Made by a program: the position numbers and the translations under genes. The notes under the pieces were generated by a model. It was not told the DNA's origin and did no database searches. It saw nothing but the letters and a program-made list of their open reading frames with translations. 64,000 bases of DNA from Vreelandella sp042466685 (GTDB lineage: Bacteria; Pseudomonadota; Gammaproteobacteria; Pseudomonadales; Halomonadaceae): contig NZ_CP170448.1 of NCBI RefSeq assembly GCF_042466685.1, forward strand, positions 186,001-250,000. Direction: 5' to 3'. Of this stretch, positions 20,626 through 30,918 are shown one piece after another (position 1 is the first letter of the stretch; every line of letters begins with the position of its first letter).

Positions 20626-22749
20626 GTGGCACGCAAGACTCCACTAAATCGTTACCGTAATATCGGTATCGTCGCTCACGTCGACGCGGGTAAAACCACG
20701 ACGACCGAGCGTGTACTTTTCTACACCGGCCTTTCCCACAAAGTGGGCGAAGTGCACGATGGTGCTGCGACCATGGACTGGATGGAGCAGGAGCAGGAGC
20801 GTGGTATTACTATCACCTCAGCTGCAACCACCTGTTTCTGGCAGGGCATGAGCAAGCAGTTCCCTGAGCACCGTATCAACATTATCGATACCCCGGGGCA
20901 CGTTGACTTCACCATTGAAGTTGAGCGTTCGCTGCGCGTACTCGATGGTGCGGTCGTTGTACTGTGCGGCTCTTCCGGTGTTCAGCCGCAGACTGAAACA
21001 GTATGGCGCCAAGCCAACAAGTATGAAGTTCCGCGTATGGTTTTCGTCAACAAGATGGACCGTACCGGCGCTGACTTCTTCATGGTTGTAAACCAGTTGA
21101 AAGAGCGTTTGGGTGCCAACGCTGTGCCGATCCAGATTAACTGGGGCACGGAAGAGGACTTTAGAGGCGTTATCGACCTGATTCAGATGAAGGCTATCCT
21201 GTGGGATGAGGAGAGCCTGGGTATGAATTATGATCTCGTGGATATTCCGGCTGAATTGCAAGAAACAGCTGCGAAGTATCGCGAAGAGATGGTCGAAGCG
21301 GCTGCCGAAGGCTCTGACGAGCTGATGGAGAAGTATCTCGAAGGCGGCGAGCTGTCGATTGAAGAGATCAAGGCTGGCCTGCGCGCGCGCACCCTGGCTA
21401 ACGATATCGTTCTGGTGACCTGTGGTTCTGCCTTTAAGAACAAAGGCGTTCAGGCAGTGCTGGATGGCGTTATCGAATACATGCCTTCGCCGACAGAAGT
21501 TAAGGCGATCGAAGGTGAGCTTGACGATAAAGATGGTACTGTCGATACCCGTGAGGCTGATGACAGTGCGCCGTTTGCGGCTTTGGCGTTTAAAATCGCC
21601 ACCGATCCCTTCGTTGGTACGCTGACCTTTATCCGCGTCTACTCGGGTGTTCTGAAATCTGGTGACGGTGTGTATAACTCCGTTAAGCAGAAGAAAGAGC
21701 GCGTTGGTCGTATCGTTCAGATGCACGCCAACTCTCGCGAAGAGATCAAAGAAGTTCTGGCGGGCGACATCGCTGCTTGTATCGGTCTGAAAGACGTCAC
21801 CACGGGTGATACCCTGTGCGACATCGATAACAAGATCGTTCTCGAGCGCATGGAGTTCCCGGATCCGGTTATCTCGGTAGCCGTAGAACCTAAGTCTAAG
21901 GCAGACCAAGAGAAAATGGGTGTTGCTCTGGGCAAGCTTGCTCAAGAAGATCCCTCTTTCCAGGTCAAGACCGACGAAGAGACCGGCCAGACGATTATTT
22001 CTGGTATGGGTGAGCTTCACCTGGATATCCTCGTTGACCGTATGCGTCGCGAGTTTAAGGTTGAAGCCAATATCGGTAAGCCGCAGGTTGCTTACCGTGA
22101 AACCATTCGCGGCAGCATTGAGCAAGAAGGCAAGTTCGTACGTCAGTCCGGTGGTCGTGGTCAGTATGGTCACGTTTGGCTACGTATTGAGCCGCTGACA
22201 GCAGAAGAGAAGGGTGAAGGCGAAGACGAACTGTTCTTCAAGTTCAACTCAGAAATCGTGGGTGGCACGGTTCCAAAGGAATACGTACCTGCGGTTGAGA
22301 AGGGTGCTTTTGAGCAGCTCAAAAACGGCGTCATCGCGGGTTACCCGATGATCGACGTTAAAGTAACGCTGTTTGATGGCTCCTTCCACGACGTGGACTC
22401 TAACGAGACTGCGTTTAAGATTGCTTCTTCTATGGCAGTAAAAGAAGGTGCCAGGAAGGCCAAGGCCGTGCTGCTGGAGCCGGTGATGAAGGTCGAAATC
22501 GTGACCCCCGAAGAATTTATGGGTGACGTCATGGGCGACCTGAGCCGTCGTCGCGGCCTGGTGCAGGGTATGGATGACTCCTCTTCTGGTAAAGTCATCC
22601 GTGCGACGGTGCCATTGGGTGAGATGTTCGGTTATGCAACCGATCTGCGCTCACAAACCCAGGGCCGTGCGAGCTACTCTATGGAGTTCTCGAAGTACGA
22701 CGAGGCGCCCTCCAGCGTCGTTGAAGCCGTCATCAATCAAAACGGTTAA
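20626..22749 (+). CDS. fusA: Elongation factor G
   Basis: EF-G drives ribosomal translocation and, with RRF, ribosome recycling. The start is GTG with GGGAG upstream; 707 residues. The motifs are G1 AHVDAGKTT, switch RGITI, DTPGHVDF and NKMD, with EF-G domains II-V following. This is the operon-encoded, typical gammaproteobacterial form. A 230-base spacer separates it from rpsG; a palindrome CGTTAGCTAACG follows its stop. Confidence 0.98.
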   Translation: MARKTPLNRYRNIGIVAHVDAGKTTTTERVLFYTGLSHKVGEVHDGAATMDWMEQEQERGITITSAATTCFWQGMSKQFPEHRINIIDTPGHVDFTIEVERSLRVLDGAVVVLCGSSGVQPQTETVWRQANKYEVPRMVFVNKMDRTGADFFMVVNQLKERLGANAVPIQINWGTEEDFRGVIDLIQMKAILWDEESLGMNYDLVDIPAELQETAAKYREEMVEAAAEGSDELMEKYLEGGELSIEEIKAGLRARTLANDIVLVTCGSAFKNKGVQAVLDGVIEYMPSPTEVKAIEGELDDKDGTVDTREADDSAPFAALAFKIATDPFVGTLTFIRVYSGVLKSGDGVYNSVKQKKERVGRIVQMHANSREEIKEVLAGDIAACIGLKDVTTGDTLCDIDNKIVLERMEFPDPVISVAVEPKSKADQEKMGVALGKLAQEDPSFQVKTDEETGQTIISGMGELHLDILVDRMRREFKVEANIGKPQVAYRETIRGSIEQEGKFVRQSGGRGQYGHVWLRIEPLTAEEKGEGEDELFFKFNSEIVGGTVPKEYVPAVEKGAFEQLKNGVIAGYPMIDVKVTLFDGSFHDVDSNETAFKIASSMAVKEGARKAKAVLLEPVMKVEIVTPEEFMGDVMGDLSRRRGLVQGMDDSSSGKVIRATVPLGEMFGYATDLRSQTQGRASYSMEFSKYDEAPSSVVEAVINQNG

Positions 22750-22778
22750 CCGTTAGCTAACGTAAAGAGGTTATAGCA

Positions 22779-23972
<1,194 letters not shown>

Positions 23973-23991
23973 GCAGCATGCTTGAATGATG

Positions 23992-24017
23992 AAGGGGGCT
24001 CTGATGAGCCCCCTTTT
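23992..24017 (+). terminator. Intrinsic terminator of the str operon
   Basis: GGGGGCTC (23994-24001), loop TGAT and GAGCCCCC (24006-24013) are followed by TTTT and preceded by AA. It lies 20 bases beyond the tuf stop. Confidence 0.9.
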
Positions 24018-24038
24018 CTGCGCACCAACAGCAAATGT

Positions 24039-24067
24039 TTGACATGGGCTTTTGGCGTGCCTATAAT
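24039..24067 (+). promoter_or_regulatory. Promoter of the S10 operon, perfect consensus
   Basis: TTGACA (24039-24044), exactly 17 bases, then TATAAT (24062-24067): both hexamers match the sigma-70 consensus. It stands immediately after the tuf terminator and some 65 bases before rpsJ. Confidence 0.9.
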
Positions 24068-24131
24068 GCGCATCCTTTGAATGCGTGGGTAGACGGCTCG
24101 CGCCGTCGACATCCATTGGAGTTTAGGGCAA

Positions 24132-24443
24132 ATGCAGAACCAAAAGATTCGCATTCGGTTGAAAGCTTTCGACCATCGCCTGATCGATCAGTCTACAGCG
24201 GAGATTGTTGAAACCGCTAAACGTACTGGTGCTCAGGTTCGTGGTCCGATTCCGCTGCCGACCAACCGCGAGCGTTACACCATTCTGATCTCGCCGCACG
24301 TCAACAAAGATGCGCGTGACCAGTATGAGATTCGTACGCACAAGCGTGTGCTCGACATTGTTGAGCCGACCGAAAAAACTGTTGATGCTTTGATGAAGCT
24401 TGATCTCGCCGCAGGCGTAGACGTGCAAATCAAACTCAACTAA
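24132..24443 (+). CDS. rpsJ: 30S ribosomal protein S10 / NusE
   Basis: S10 is part of the 30S head and, as NusE, joins NusB in rRNA antitermination and bridges NusG to the ribosome. It has 103 residues, as in E. coli (MQNQKIRIRLKAFDHRLID). It is the first gene of the S10 operon behind a perfect consensus promoter. The 161-base spacer to rplC holds no gene. Confidence 0.98.
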   Translation: MQNQKIRIRLKAFDHRLIDQSTAEIVETAKRTGAQVRGPIPLPTNRERYTILISPHVNKDARDQYEIRTHKRVLDIVEPTEKTVDALMKLDLAAGVDVQIKLN

Positions 24444-24604
24444 TTACACTAGTCACTTTGCGGCCCAGCGCTCATCGCTCTTCGTAAAGAGTTGGCATGA
24501 GCAGCAGCCGCCGCGCCGTGAGGCGCCACACAATGTGCTAGTGGAATGCTCTGGAAAGGGCAGCCATAGCGGGTGATAGCCCCGTACACTATAGGAGACT
24601 GAGT

Positions 24605-25243
24605 ATGACTATCGGTTTAGTCGGTAAAAAGGCCGGGATGACCCGTGTCTTTACCGAAGACGGCGCGTCTGTGCCCGTAACCGTTATTGAAGTTGATCCT
24701 AATCGTGTTACACGCGTTAAATCTGTCGAATCTGACGGTTACGCAGCGATTCAGGTCACATCTGGCTCTCGCAAAGCTAAGCACCTCACCAAAGCGCAGG
24801 CTGGTCAGTTTGCCAAGGCGGGTGTTGAAGCTGGTCGTGCACTGATGGAGTTTCGTCTTGCAGAAGGCGAAGAGATTCCTGAAGTGGGCGGCGAAATCAC
24901 CGTATCCCTCTTCGAAGCTGGTCAAATGGTTGACGTGACTGGCACCTCTAAGGGTAAAGGCTTCCAGGGTGCTGTTAAGCGCTGGAACTTCCGTACCCAA
25001 GATATGACTCACGGTAACTCTCTGTCGCATCGCGCGCCGGGTTCTATCGGCATGTGTCAGACTCCGGGTCGCGTTTTCAAAGGCAAAAAGATGGCCGGTC
25101 AAATGGGTAACGCCCGTTGCACCGTGCAGAGCCTTGAGATCGTCCGTGTCGACGCCGAGCGTAACCTGCTGCTGATTAAAGGCGCCGTACCGGGTGCTCC
25201 CGGTAGTGACGTTATCGTTCGCAGCGCCGTGAAAGCAGGCTGA
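24605..25243 (+). CDS. rplC: 50S ribosomal protein L3
   Basis: L3 is an early assembly protein whose extension reaches the peptidyl transferase centre. The 212 residues include TGTSKGKGFQG and the loop HGNSLSHRAPGSIG, the latter including the glutamine methylated by PrmB in relatives (MCQTPGRVFKGKKM region). It is preceded by AGGAG and followed 15 bases later by rplD. Confidence 0.97.
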   Translation: MTIGLVGKKAGMTRVFTEDGASVPVTVIEVDPNRVTRVKSVESDGYAAIQVTSGSRKAKHLTKAQAGQFAKAGVEAGRALMEFRLAEGEEIPEVGGEITVSLFEAGQMVDVTGTSKGKGFQGAVKRWNFRTQDMTHGNSLSHRAPGSIGMCQTPGRVFKGKKMAGQMGNARCTVQSLEIVRVDAERNLLLIKGAVPGAPGSDVIVRSAVKAG

Positions 25244-25258
25244 AGGGGATAATTACCA

Positions 25259-25864
25259 ATGAATCTGAATCTTGCTGCAGGCGCGGGTACCGTTGAAGTA
25301 GCCGACGCCACTTTTGGCAAAGAATTCAACGAAGCGCTCGTTCACCAGGTTGTCACTGCCTATTTGGCGGCTGGTCGTCAGGGAACCCGCGCACAAAAGA
25401 GTCGTTCCGACGTGCGTGGCGGTGGTAAAAAGCCGTGGCGTCAGAAAGGCACCGGTCGTGCACGTGCCGGTACCATCCGCTCTCCGCTATGGCGTAGTGG
25501 TGGCGTAACCTTCGCGGCGCGTCCGCAAGACTACACCCAGAAGGTTAACCGCAAGATGTACCGTGCAGCGATGCGCTCCATCTTGTCAGAGCTGGTACGT
25601 CAAGAGCGTTTAGTCGCGATTGAAGAGTTCGTCGTCGATGCGCCTAAGACCAAGCAGGTAGCTGCCAAGCTAAAAGAGCTCAACCTTGAAAAAGTGTTGA
25701 TCGTCACTGAAAAAGTTGACGAAAAGCTCTATTTGGCCGCACGCAACCTTCCCCACGTTGACGTGGTGGATGTCGCGGCAGCTGACCCGGTAAGTCTGGT
25801 CGCCTTTGATAAGGTGCTGATTACCGTCTCCGCCCTGCGTAAATTCGAGGAGAAGCTGGCATGA
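25259..25864 (+). CDS. rplD: 50S ribosomal protein L4
   Basis: L4 lines the exit tunnel; in E. coli it also represses the S10 operon by attenuation in the rpsJ leader. The protein has 201 residues, with the tunnel loop KKPWRQKGTGRARAGTIRSP intact (macrolide-sensitive form). Its stop overlaps the rplW start by four bases. Confidence 0.97.
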   Translation: MNLNLAAGAGTVEVADATFGKEFNEALVHQVVTAYLAAGRQGTRAQKSRSDVRGGGKKPWRQKGTGRARAGTIRSPLWRSGGVTFAARPQDYTQKVNRKMYRAAMRSILSELVRQERLVAIEEFVVDAPKTKQVAAKLKELNLEKVLIVTEKVDEKLYLAARNLPHVDVVDVAAADPVSLVAFDKVLITVSALRKFEEKLA

Positions 25865-26157
25865 ACCAGGAACGCGTATTTAAGGTTCTGCTTGGGCCGC
25901 ACGTGACCGAAAAGGCCGCAATGGCAGCCGAGCGCAACCAGTACGTTTTCAAGGTGGCATCTGATGCTACCAAGCCCGAGATCAAGAAAGCCGTTGAAGC
26001 ACTTTTCGGCAAGAAGGTCGGCAGTGTTCAGGTACTGAACATGAAGGGTAAAACAAAGCGTACTGCGAACGGCGTTGGCCTGCGTAAGGGTTACCGCAAA
26101 GCGTATGTGACCCTGGCTGCGGGTGAAACGCTCGAAGACTTCTCTGGCGCCGAATAA
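25861..26157 (+). CDS. rplW: 50S ribosomal protein L23
   Basis: L23 sits at the tunnel exit and docks trigger factor and the signal recognition particle. It has 98 residues and starts at an ATG overlapping the rplD stop (ATGA). The conserved GPHVTEKA is at about 11-18 and the tunnel loop MKGKTKRTANG lies mid-protein. Confidence 0.97.
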   Translation: MNQERVFKVLLGPHVTEKAAMAAERNQYVFKVASDATKPEIKKAVEALFGKKVGSVQVLNMKGKTKRTANGVGLRKGYRKAYVTLAAGETLEDFSGAE

Positions 26158-26174
26158 GGGCAGGAGTACGGATA

Positions 26175-27005
26175 ATGGCAATCGTCAAGACCAAACCCAC
26201 TTCCGCCGGTCGTCGCCACGTCGTCAAGATCGTTGGTGAGGAACTGTTTAAAGGCCGTGCTTATGCACCGCTTTTAGAAAAACAGTCCAAGTCCGGCGGC
26301 CGTAACAACTACGGTCGTATCACCACCCGCCACGTGGGCGGTGGTCATCGTCACCACTATCGGTTGATCGATTTCAAACGCACCAAGGATGGCATTCCTG
26401 CCACCGTTGAGCGTCTTGAGCACGATCCCAACCGCAGTGCGCACATTGCGCTGCTGAAGTATGCCGATGGTGAGCGTCGTTACATCATTGCACCGAAAGG
26501 TGTCAGCGCGGGTGACGTGCTGGAATCTGGTGTTAACGCGTCAATCAAGAAAGGCAATGCCTTGCCGCTGCGTAACGTCCCGTTGGGTTCTACGGTGCAC
26601 TGCATCGAACTCAAGCCGGGTAAAGGTGCGCAGATTGCTCGCAGTGCCGGTACAAGCGCCCAGTTGGTTGCTCGTGAAGGTAACTATGCCACCCTGCGTC
26701 TTCGCTCTGGCGAAATGCGTAAAGTGTTGGCCGAGTGCCGCGCGACCTTGGGTGAAGTGAGCAACTCTGAGCACAGCCTGCGTCAACTTGGCAAGGCCGG
26801 TGCGAAGCGCTGGAGAGGCGTGCGTCCGACTGTTCGCGGTGTCGCGATGAACCCAGTCGATCACCCGCATGGTGGTGGCGAAGGCCGCACCAGTGGTGGT
26901 CGTCACCCGGTATCCCCATGGGGTGTGCCGACTAAGGGTCACAAGACGCGTAAGAACAAGCGCACCGACAAGCTGATCATTCGTCGTCGTAATAAGACGC
27001 GTTGA
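26175..27005 (+). CDS. rplB: 50S ribosomal protein L2
   Basis: L2 is needed for subunit association and peptidyl transferase assembly. It has 276 residues; the C-terminal VAMNPVDHPHGGGEGR contains the conserved histidine near the catalytic centre, followed by the basic tail THKTRKNKRTDKLI-type sequence. It follows rplW by 17 bases with an AGGAG site. Confidence 0.97.
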   Translation: MAIVKTKPTSAGRRHVVKIVGEELFKGRAYAPLLEKQSKSGGRNNYGRITTRHVGGGHRHHYRLIDFKRTKDGIPATVERLEHDPNRSAHIALLKYADGERRYIIAPKGVSAGDVLESGVNASIKKGNALPLRNVPLGSTVHCIELKPGKGAQIARSAGTSAQLVAREGNYATLRLRSGEMRKVLAECRATLGEVSNSEHSLRQLGKAGAKRWRGVRPTVRGVAMNPVDHPHGGGEGRTSGGRHPVSPWGVPTKGHKTRKNKRTDKLIIRRRNKTR

Positions 27006-27038
27006 TCTAAATTGCCAAGACATTAAGAGGTAACGGCT

Positions 27039-27314
27039 GTGCCACGTTCACTAAAGAAAGGTCCCTTCATTGACCTTCATCTTTTGAAGAAGGTAGAGGC
27101 TGCAGTGGAGAAGAACGACCGTAAACCGATCAAGACCTGGTCGCGTCGTTCTATGATCCTGCCCAATATGGTAGGCCTCACTATCGCGGTCCATAACGGT
27201 CGCCAACACGTCCCGGTGCATGTATCCGAGGAAATGGTTGGCCACAAATTGGGCGAATTCGCTGCAACCCGCACTTACCGTGGGCATGCGGCGGATAAAA
27301 AAGCCAAACGGTAA
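27039..27314 (+). CDS. rpsS: 30S ribosomal protein S19
   Basis: S19 pairs with S13 in the 30S head near the A-site tRNA. It has 91 residues from a GTG start preceded by AGAGG (MPRSLKKGPFIDLHLLKKV); the conserved SRRSMILPNMVG and the basic C-terminus are present. Confidence 0.97.
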   Translation: MPRSLKKGPFIDLHLLKKVEAAVEKNDRKPIKTWSRRSMILPNMVGLTIAVHNGRQHVPVHVSEEMVGHKLGEFAATRTYRGHAADKKAKR

Positions 27315-27332
27315 GCCAGAGAGGATTGAGAG

Positions 27333-27665
27333 ATGGAAGTCACAGCTAAGCTGCTTGGCGCTCGTTTATCCGCCCAGAAGGCCCGTTTGGTGGCTGACCA
27401 GGTGCGCGGTAAACCTGTCGCCGAGGCACTCGACCTGCTGACCTTCTCACCGAAGAAGGCTGCCAAGCTGGTTAAGAAGGTGCTGCAATCCGCGATTGCA
27501 AACGCGGAAGAAAATAACGGCATGGATATTGACGAGCTGCGTGTCTCGACCATCTGCGTCGATGAGGGCATGACGCTCAAGCGTATCAAGCCGCGTGCCA
27601 AGGGGCGTGCGGATCGTATCTTGAAGCGCACGTGCCACATCACCGTCAAGGTAGCCGAGAAGTAG
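27333..27665 (+). CDS. rplV: 50S ribosomal protein L22
   Basis: L22 has a globular surface part and a long hairpin that narrows the exit tunnel. It has 110 residues, identical in length to E. coli. The hairpin includes MTLKRIKPRAKGRADRI, without the small deletions or insertions that confer macrolide resistance elsewhere. Confidence 0.97.
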   Translation: MEVTAKLLGARLSAQKARLVADQVRGKPVAEALDLLTFSPKKAAKLVKKVLQSAIANAEENNGMDIDELRVSTICVDEGMTLKRIKPRAKGRADRILKRTCHITVKVAEK

Positions 27666-27675
27666 GAGTCGACCG

Positions 27676-28380
27676 ATGGGTCAGAAAGTCAATCCAACAG
27701 GCATTCGACTGGGCATCGTCAAAGACCATGCTTCTGTCTGGTATGCTGAGCGCGGCGCTTACGCCGATAAGCTCAATAACGATCTCGAAGTGCGTAGCTT
27801 CCTGGAAGAGCGGCTTAAAAGCGCTTCCGTAAGCCGCATCCACATCGAGCGTCCGGCAAACAATGCCCGCATCACCATTCACACTGCCCGTCCGGGTATC
27901 GTGATCGGTAAGAAAGGTGAAGATGTCGACCGTCTGCGTCGCGATCTCACCCAGATGATGGGTGTTCCCGTGCATGTGAACATCGAAGAAGTTCGCAAGC
28001 CGGAGCTGGATGCCAAGCTAGTCGCTGCTAACGTAGCGGGTCAGCTTGAGCGTCGCGTCATGTTCCGTCGTGCGATGAAGCGCGCGGTACAGAACGCAAT
28101 GCGTCTTGGCGCTGGTGGCATCAAGATTCAGCTGTCAGGTCGTCTTGGTGGCGCTGAAATCGCACGTACCGAATGGTACCGCGAGGGTCGCGTTCCGCTG
28201 CACACACTGCGTGCGGATATCGACTACGCCACTTACGAAGCTCACACCACCTATGGCGTTATCGGCGTCAAAGTGTGGATCTTCAAGGGTGAAATCCTCG
28301 GCGGTATCGAGGAAGTACGTGCCAAGGCTAAGCAGCAGCAGCCTACCGGCAACGCGCCCAAGAAGAAAGGTTCCAGGTAA
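27676..28380 (+). CDS. rpsC: 30S ribosomal protein S3
   Basis: S3 forms part of the mRNA entry helicase. The 234 residues hold a KH domain with GxxG-type loop (PGIVIGKKGEDVDRLR) and the C-terminal domain ending in a basic tail. AGGAG lies six bases before the ATG; rplP follows after 15 bases. Confidence 0.97.
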   Translation: MGQKVNPTGIRLGIVKDHASVWYAERGAYADKLNNDLEVRSFLEERLKSASVSRIHIERPANNARITIHTARPGIVIGKKGEDVDRLRRDLTQMMGVPVHVNIEEVRKPELDAKLVAANVAGQLERRVMFRRAMKRAVQNAMRLGAGGIKIQLSGRLGGAEIARTEWYREGRVPLHTLRADIDYATYEAHTTYGVIGVKVWIFKGEILGGIEEVRAKAKQQQPTGNAPKKKGSR

Positions 28381-28395
28381 GGGGAGAGCGAGTCG

Positions 28396-28809
28396 ATGTT
28401 ACAGCCCAAGCGTATGAAATTCCGCAAGATGATGAAAGGCCGCAACCGTGGCCTGGCGCATCGCGGAAGCAAGATCAGCTTCGGGGAATACGGCCTTAAA
28501 GCTACTGGTCGCGGCCGCATCACTGCGCGTCAGATCGAAGCAGGCCGTCGTGCGATCACACGTCACGTAAAACGTGGCGGTAAAATCTGGATCCGCGTCT
28601 TCCCTGATAAGCCGATCTCCAAGAAGCCGCTCGAAGTTCGTATGGGTAAAGGTAAAGGTTCTGTTGAGTACTGGGTTGCCCAGATCCAACCGGGTCGGGT
28701 CCTGTATGAAATTGAAGGCGTGTCGGAAGAGCTCGCACGTGAAGCGTTTGAGCTTGCCGCACAGAAAATGCCCTTATCCACCACCTTTGCGAAACGGACG
28801 GTGATGTGA
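28396..28809 (+). CDS. rplP: 50S ribosomal protein L16
   Basis: L16 shapes the A-site tRNA path of the large subunit. It has 137 residues (MLQPKRMKFRKMMKGRNRG). The conserved RVFPDKPISKKPLEVRMGKGKG segment, which carries the arginine hydroxylated by YcfD in relatives, is present. Its TGA overlaps the rpmC ATG by one base. Confidence 0.97.
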   Translation: MLQPKRMKFRKMMKGRNRGLAHRGSKISFGEYGLKATGRGRITARQIEAGRRAITRHVKRGGKIWIRVFPDKPISKKPLEVRMGKGKGSVEYWVAQIQPGRVLYEIEGVSEELAREAFELAAQKMPLSTTFAKRTVM

Positions 28810-29000
28810 TGAAAGCCCAGGAAATTCGTGAAAAGTCCGCAGGAGAGCTCCAGGAGCAACTCCTCGAACTCCTCCGCGAGCAGTTTAACCTGCGCATGCA
28901 GAAGGCCACTGGCCAACTGAGCCAGACTCATCTGCTCAAGCAGGTCCGCCGGGATATCGCCCGCGTTAAGACTTTGCTCAACGAGAAGGCAGGTGATTGA
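28809..29000 (+). CDS. rpmC: 50S ribosomal protein L29
   Basis: L29 lies beside L23 at the tunnel exit. The ATG at 28809 overlaps the rplP stop (TGATG) and gives 63 residues, the E. coli length; a GTG one codon upstream is possible but unneeded. It has the two-helix form MKAQEIREKSAGELQEQ...FNLRMQKATGQL. Confidence 0.96.
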   Translation: MKAQEIREKSAGELQEQLLELLREQFNLRMQKATGQLSQTHLLKQVRRDIARVKTLLNEKAGD

Positions 29001-29001
29001 G

Positions 29002-29262
29002 ATGGCCGAAGAAAACACAAAGCGTACGCTCACCGGTAAAGTGGTGAGCGATAAGATGGACAAGTCCATCGTCGTCATGATCGAGCGGCGCGAGCGTCAC
29101 CCGATCTACGGAAAATACGTTAAGCGCTCCACCAAGCTGCACGCCCATGATGAGGCGAACCAGGCTAAGGCTGGCGATACGGTCTCTATTCAAGAGTGCC
29201 GTCCGCTTTCCAAGAAAAAAGCTTGGACGCTGGTCGAGGTGGTTGAACACGCCAAGGGTTAA
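29002..29262 (+). CDS. rpsQ: 30S ribosomal protein S17
   Basis: S17 is a primary 16S rRNA binder with an OB fold. The ATG at 29002 lies one base after the rpmC stop, with the AGGTGA ribosome site inside rpmC; 86 residues. A GTG at 28993 in the same frame overlaps rpmC and is less likely. The conserved MDKSIVVMIERRERHPIYGKY-type segment is seen. Confidence 0.95.
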   Translation: MAEENTKRTLTGKVVSDKMDKSIVVMIERRERHPIYGKYVKRSTKLHAHDEANQAKAGDTVSIQECRPLSKKKAWTLVEVVEHAKG

Positions 29263-29311
29263 TCCCTGGGCTTGTCAATCAGTGCAGTCAGATTAGGTTT
29301 GGAGAAAACCG

Positions 29312-29683
29312 ATGATTCAGACTCAGACAATGCTGGATGTCGCCGACAACAGCGGAGCGCGCCGGGTGCAGTGCATCAAGGTGTTAGGCGGTTCACATCG
29401 TCGTTACGCTCGCGTTGGTGATATCATCAAGGTCACGGTTAAGGAAGCGATTCCGCGTGGCAAGGTCAAAAAAGGCCAGGTGCTAAAAGCGGTCGTGGTC
29501 CGGACCCGTAGTGGCGTCCGTCGTCCCGACGGTTCGCTCATCCGTTTCGATGGAAATGCGGCAGTTTTGTTGAATAACACCAACGAACAGCCCATCGGTA
29601 CCCGTATTTTTGGGCCGGTGACTCGTGAACTTCGTAATGAAAAGTTCATGAAGATCATTTCCTTAGCGCCTGAAGTGCTGTAA
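29312..29683 (+). CDS. rplN: 50S ribosomal protein L14
   Basis: L14 forms an intersubunit bridge with helix 44 of 16S rRNA and is bound by the silencing factor RsfS. It has 123 residues, starting MIQTQTMLDVADNSGAR, with the conserved GSLIRFDGNAAVLLN. GGAG precedes the ATG. The spc operon conventionally begins with this gene; the 49-base gap holds no strong promoter. Confidence 0.97.
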   Translation: MIQTQTMLDVADNSGARRVQCIKVLGGSHRRYARVGDIIKVTVKEAIPRGKVKKGQVLKAVVVRTRSGVRRPDGSLIRFDGNAAVLLNNTNEQPIGTRIFGPVTRELRNEKFMKIISLAPEVL

Positions 29684-29697
29684 GGAGCGAGGCGGAT

Positions 29698-30012
29698 ATG
29701 CAAAAGATCAAACGTGACGATGAAGTCATCGTCATCGCCGGGAAGGATAAAGGCAAGCGTGGCACCGTTAAGCGGGTATTAGATAACCGCTTTCTGGTGT
29801 CCGGTGTGAACATGATTAAACGTCACACCAAGCCAAATCCCATGGCGGGTAATCAGGGCGGTATCGTCGAGCGTGAGGCTCCGATTCACGCGTCCAACGT
29901 AGCCATCTTCAATTCGGAGACCGGTAAGGCGGATCGCGTCGGCTTCCAAGTGAAGGAAGACGGTACCAAGGTACGTATCTACAAGTCGACGCAGACGCAG
30001 ATCGACGCCTAA
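29698..30012 (+). CDS. rplX: 50S ribosomal protein L24
   Basis: L24 starts 50S assembly and ends near the tunnel exit. It has 104 residues with a KOW motif at the N-terminus (DDEVIVIAGKDKGKRGTVK) and the loop HTKPNPMAGNQGGIVEREAPIH. Confidence 0.97.
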   Translation: MQKIKRDDEVIVIAGKDKGKRGTVKRVLDNRFLVSGVNMIKRHTKPNPMAGNQGGIVEREAPIHASNVAIFNSETGKADRVGFQVKEDGTKVRIYKSTQTQIDA

Positions 30013-30030
30013 CGCGAGTCGGGTAGCAAA

Positions 30031-30570
30031 ATGGCGAACTTGAAAGAACGTTATCAAAACGAGGTAGCAGCTCAACTCAAAGAAGAGTTCAGCTATGCCA
30101 ACGTTATGCAGGTACCCCGGATCACGAAAGTGACTCTGAATATGGGTATCGGCGAAGCAGTCAACGATAAAAAGTTGATTGACAATGCCATCGGCGACCT
30201 AGAGAAACTCTCTGGTCAAAAACCGTTGGTGACCAAGGCACGTAAGTCCATCGCGGGCTTCAAGGTGCGTGAAGGTTGGCCAATCGGCATCAAGGTAACA
30301 CTGCGCGCTGAGCGTATGTGGGACTTCTTGGATCGTTTGGTTTACATCGCGATTCCCCGCGTGCGTGACTTCCGTGGTCTCAACCCGAAGTCTTTCGACG
30401 GTCGTGGTAATTACTCCATGGGTGTGCGTGAGCAGATCATCTTCCCGGAGATCGAGTATGATAAAATCGATCGCATCCGGGGGTTGGACGTCACTATCAC
30501 AACGACCGCCAAAACCGACGAGGAAGGTCGTGCGCTGCTAACCGCGCTGAACTTCCCGTTCAAGAAATAG
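30031..30570 (+). CDS. rplE: 50S ribosomal protein L5
   Basis: L5 binds 5S rRNA in the central protuberance and contacts P-site tRNA. It has 179 residues, as in E. coli, with VTLNMGIGEA and LRAERMWDFLDRLV-type conserved segments. Confidence 0.97.
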   Translation: MANLKERYQNEVAAQLKEEFSYANVMQVPRITKVTLNMGIGEAVNDKKLIDNAIGDLEKLSGQKPLVTKARKSIAGFKVREGWPIGIKVTLRAERMWDFLDRLVYIAIPRVRDFRGLNPKSFDGRGNYSMGVREQIIFPEIEYDKIDRIRGLDVTITTTAKTDEEGRALLTALNFPFKK

Positions 30571-30580
30571 GGGCGAGATC

Positions 30581-30886
30581 ATGGCTAAAAAAAGTATGGT
30601 AGAGCGTGAGCTTAAGCGTACTCAGCTGGTCGCGAAGTATGCGGCCAAGCGCGCTGAACTCAAGAAGATCATCTCAGACGTGAACACGTCTGAGGAAGAC
30701 CGCTTCGAGGCGACGCTGAAGCTGCAGCAACTGCCGCGCGACTCAAGCCCGGTGCGTCAGCGTAACCGCTGCCGTATTACCGGTCGTCCGCACGGTTTTT
30801 ACAACAAGTTCGGCCTTGGCCGTAACAAGCTGCGTGAAGCCGCCATGCGTGGCGACGTTCCTGGGTTGAAAAAATCCAGTTGGTAA
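30581..30886 (+). CDS. rpsN: 30S ribosomal protein S14, zinc-independent form
   Basis: S14 is a late-binding head protein. It is the long 101-residue form that lacks the CxxC...CxxC zinc ribbon (a single cysteine is present), so it is the C-minus type common in gammaproteobacteria. A zinc-starvation paralogue cannot be judged from this window. Confidence 0.97.
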   Translation: MAKKSMVERELKRTQLVAKYAAKRAELKKIISDVNTSEEDRFEATLKLQQLPRDSSPVRQRNRCRITGRPHGFYNKFGLGRNKLREAAMRGDVPGLKKSSW

Positions 30887-30918
30887 CGCCACGTAGAATT
30901 ATCAGGAGCGCACATTAA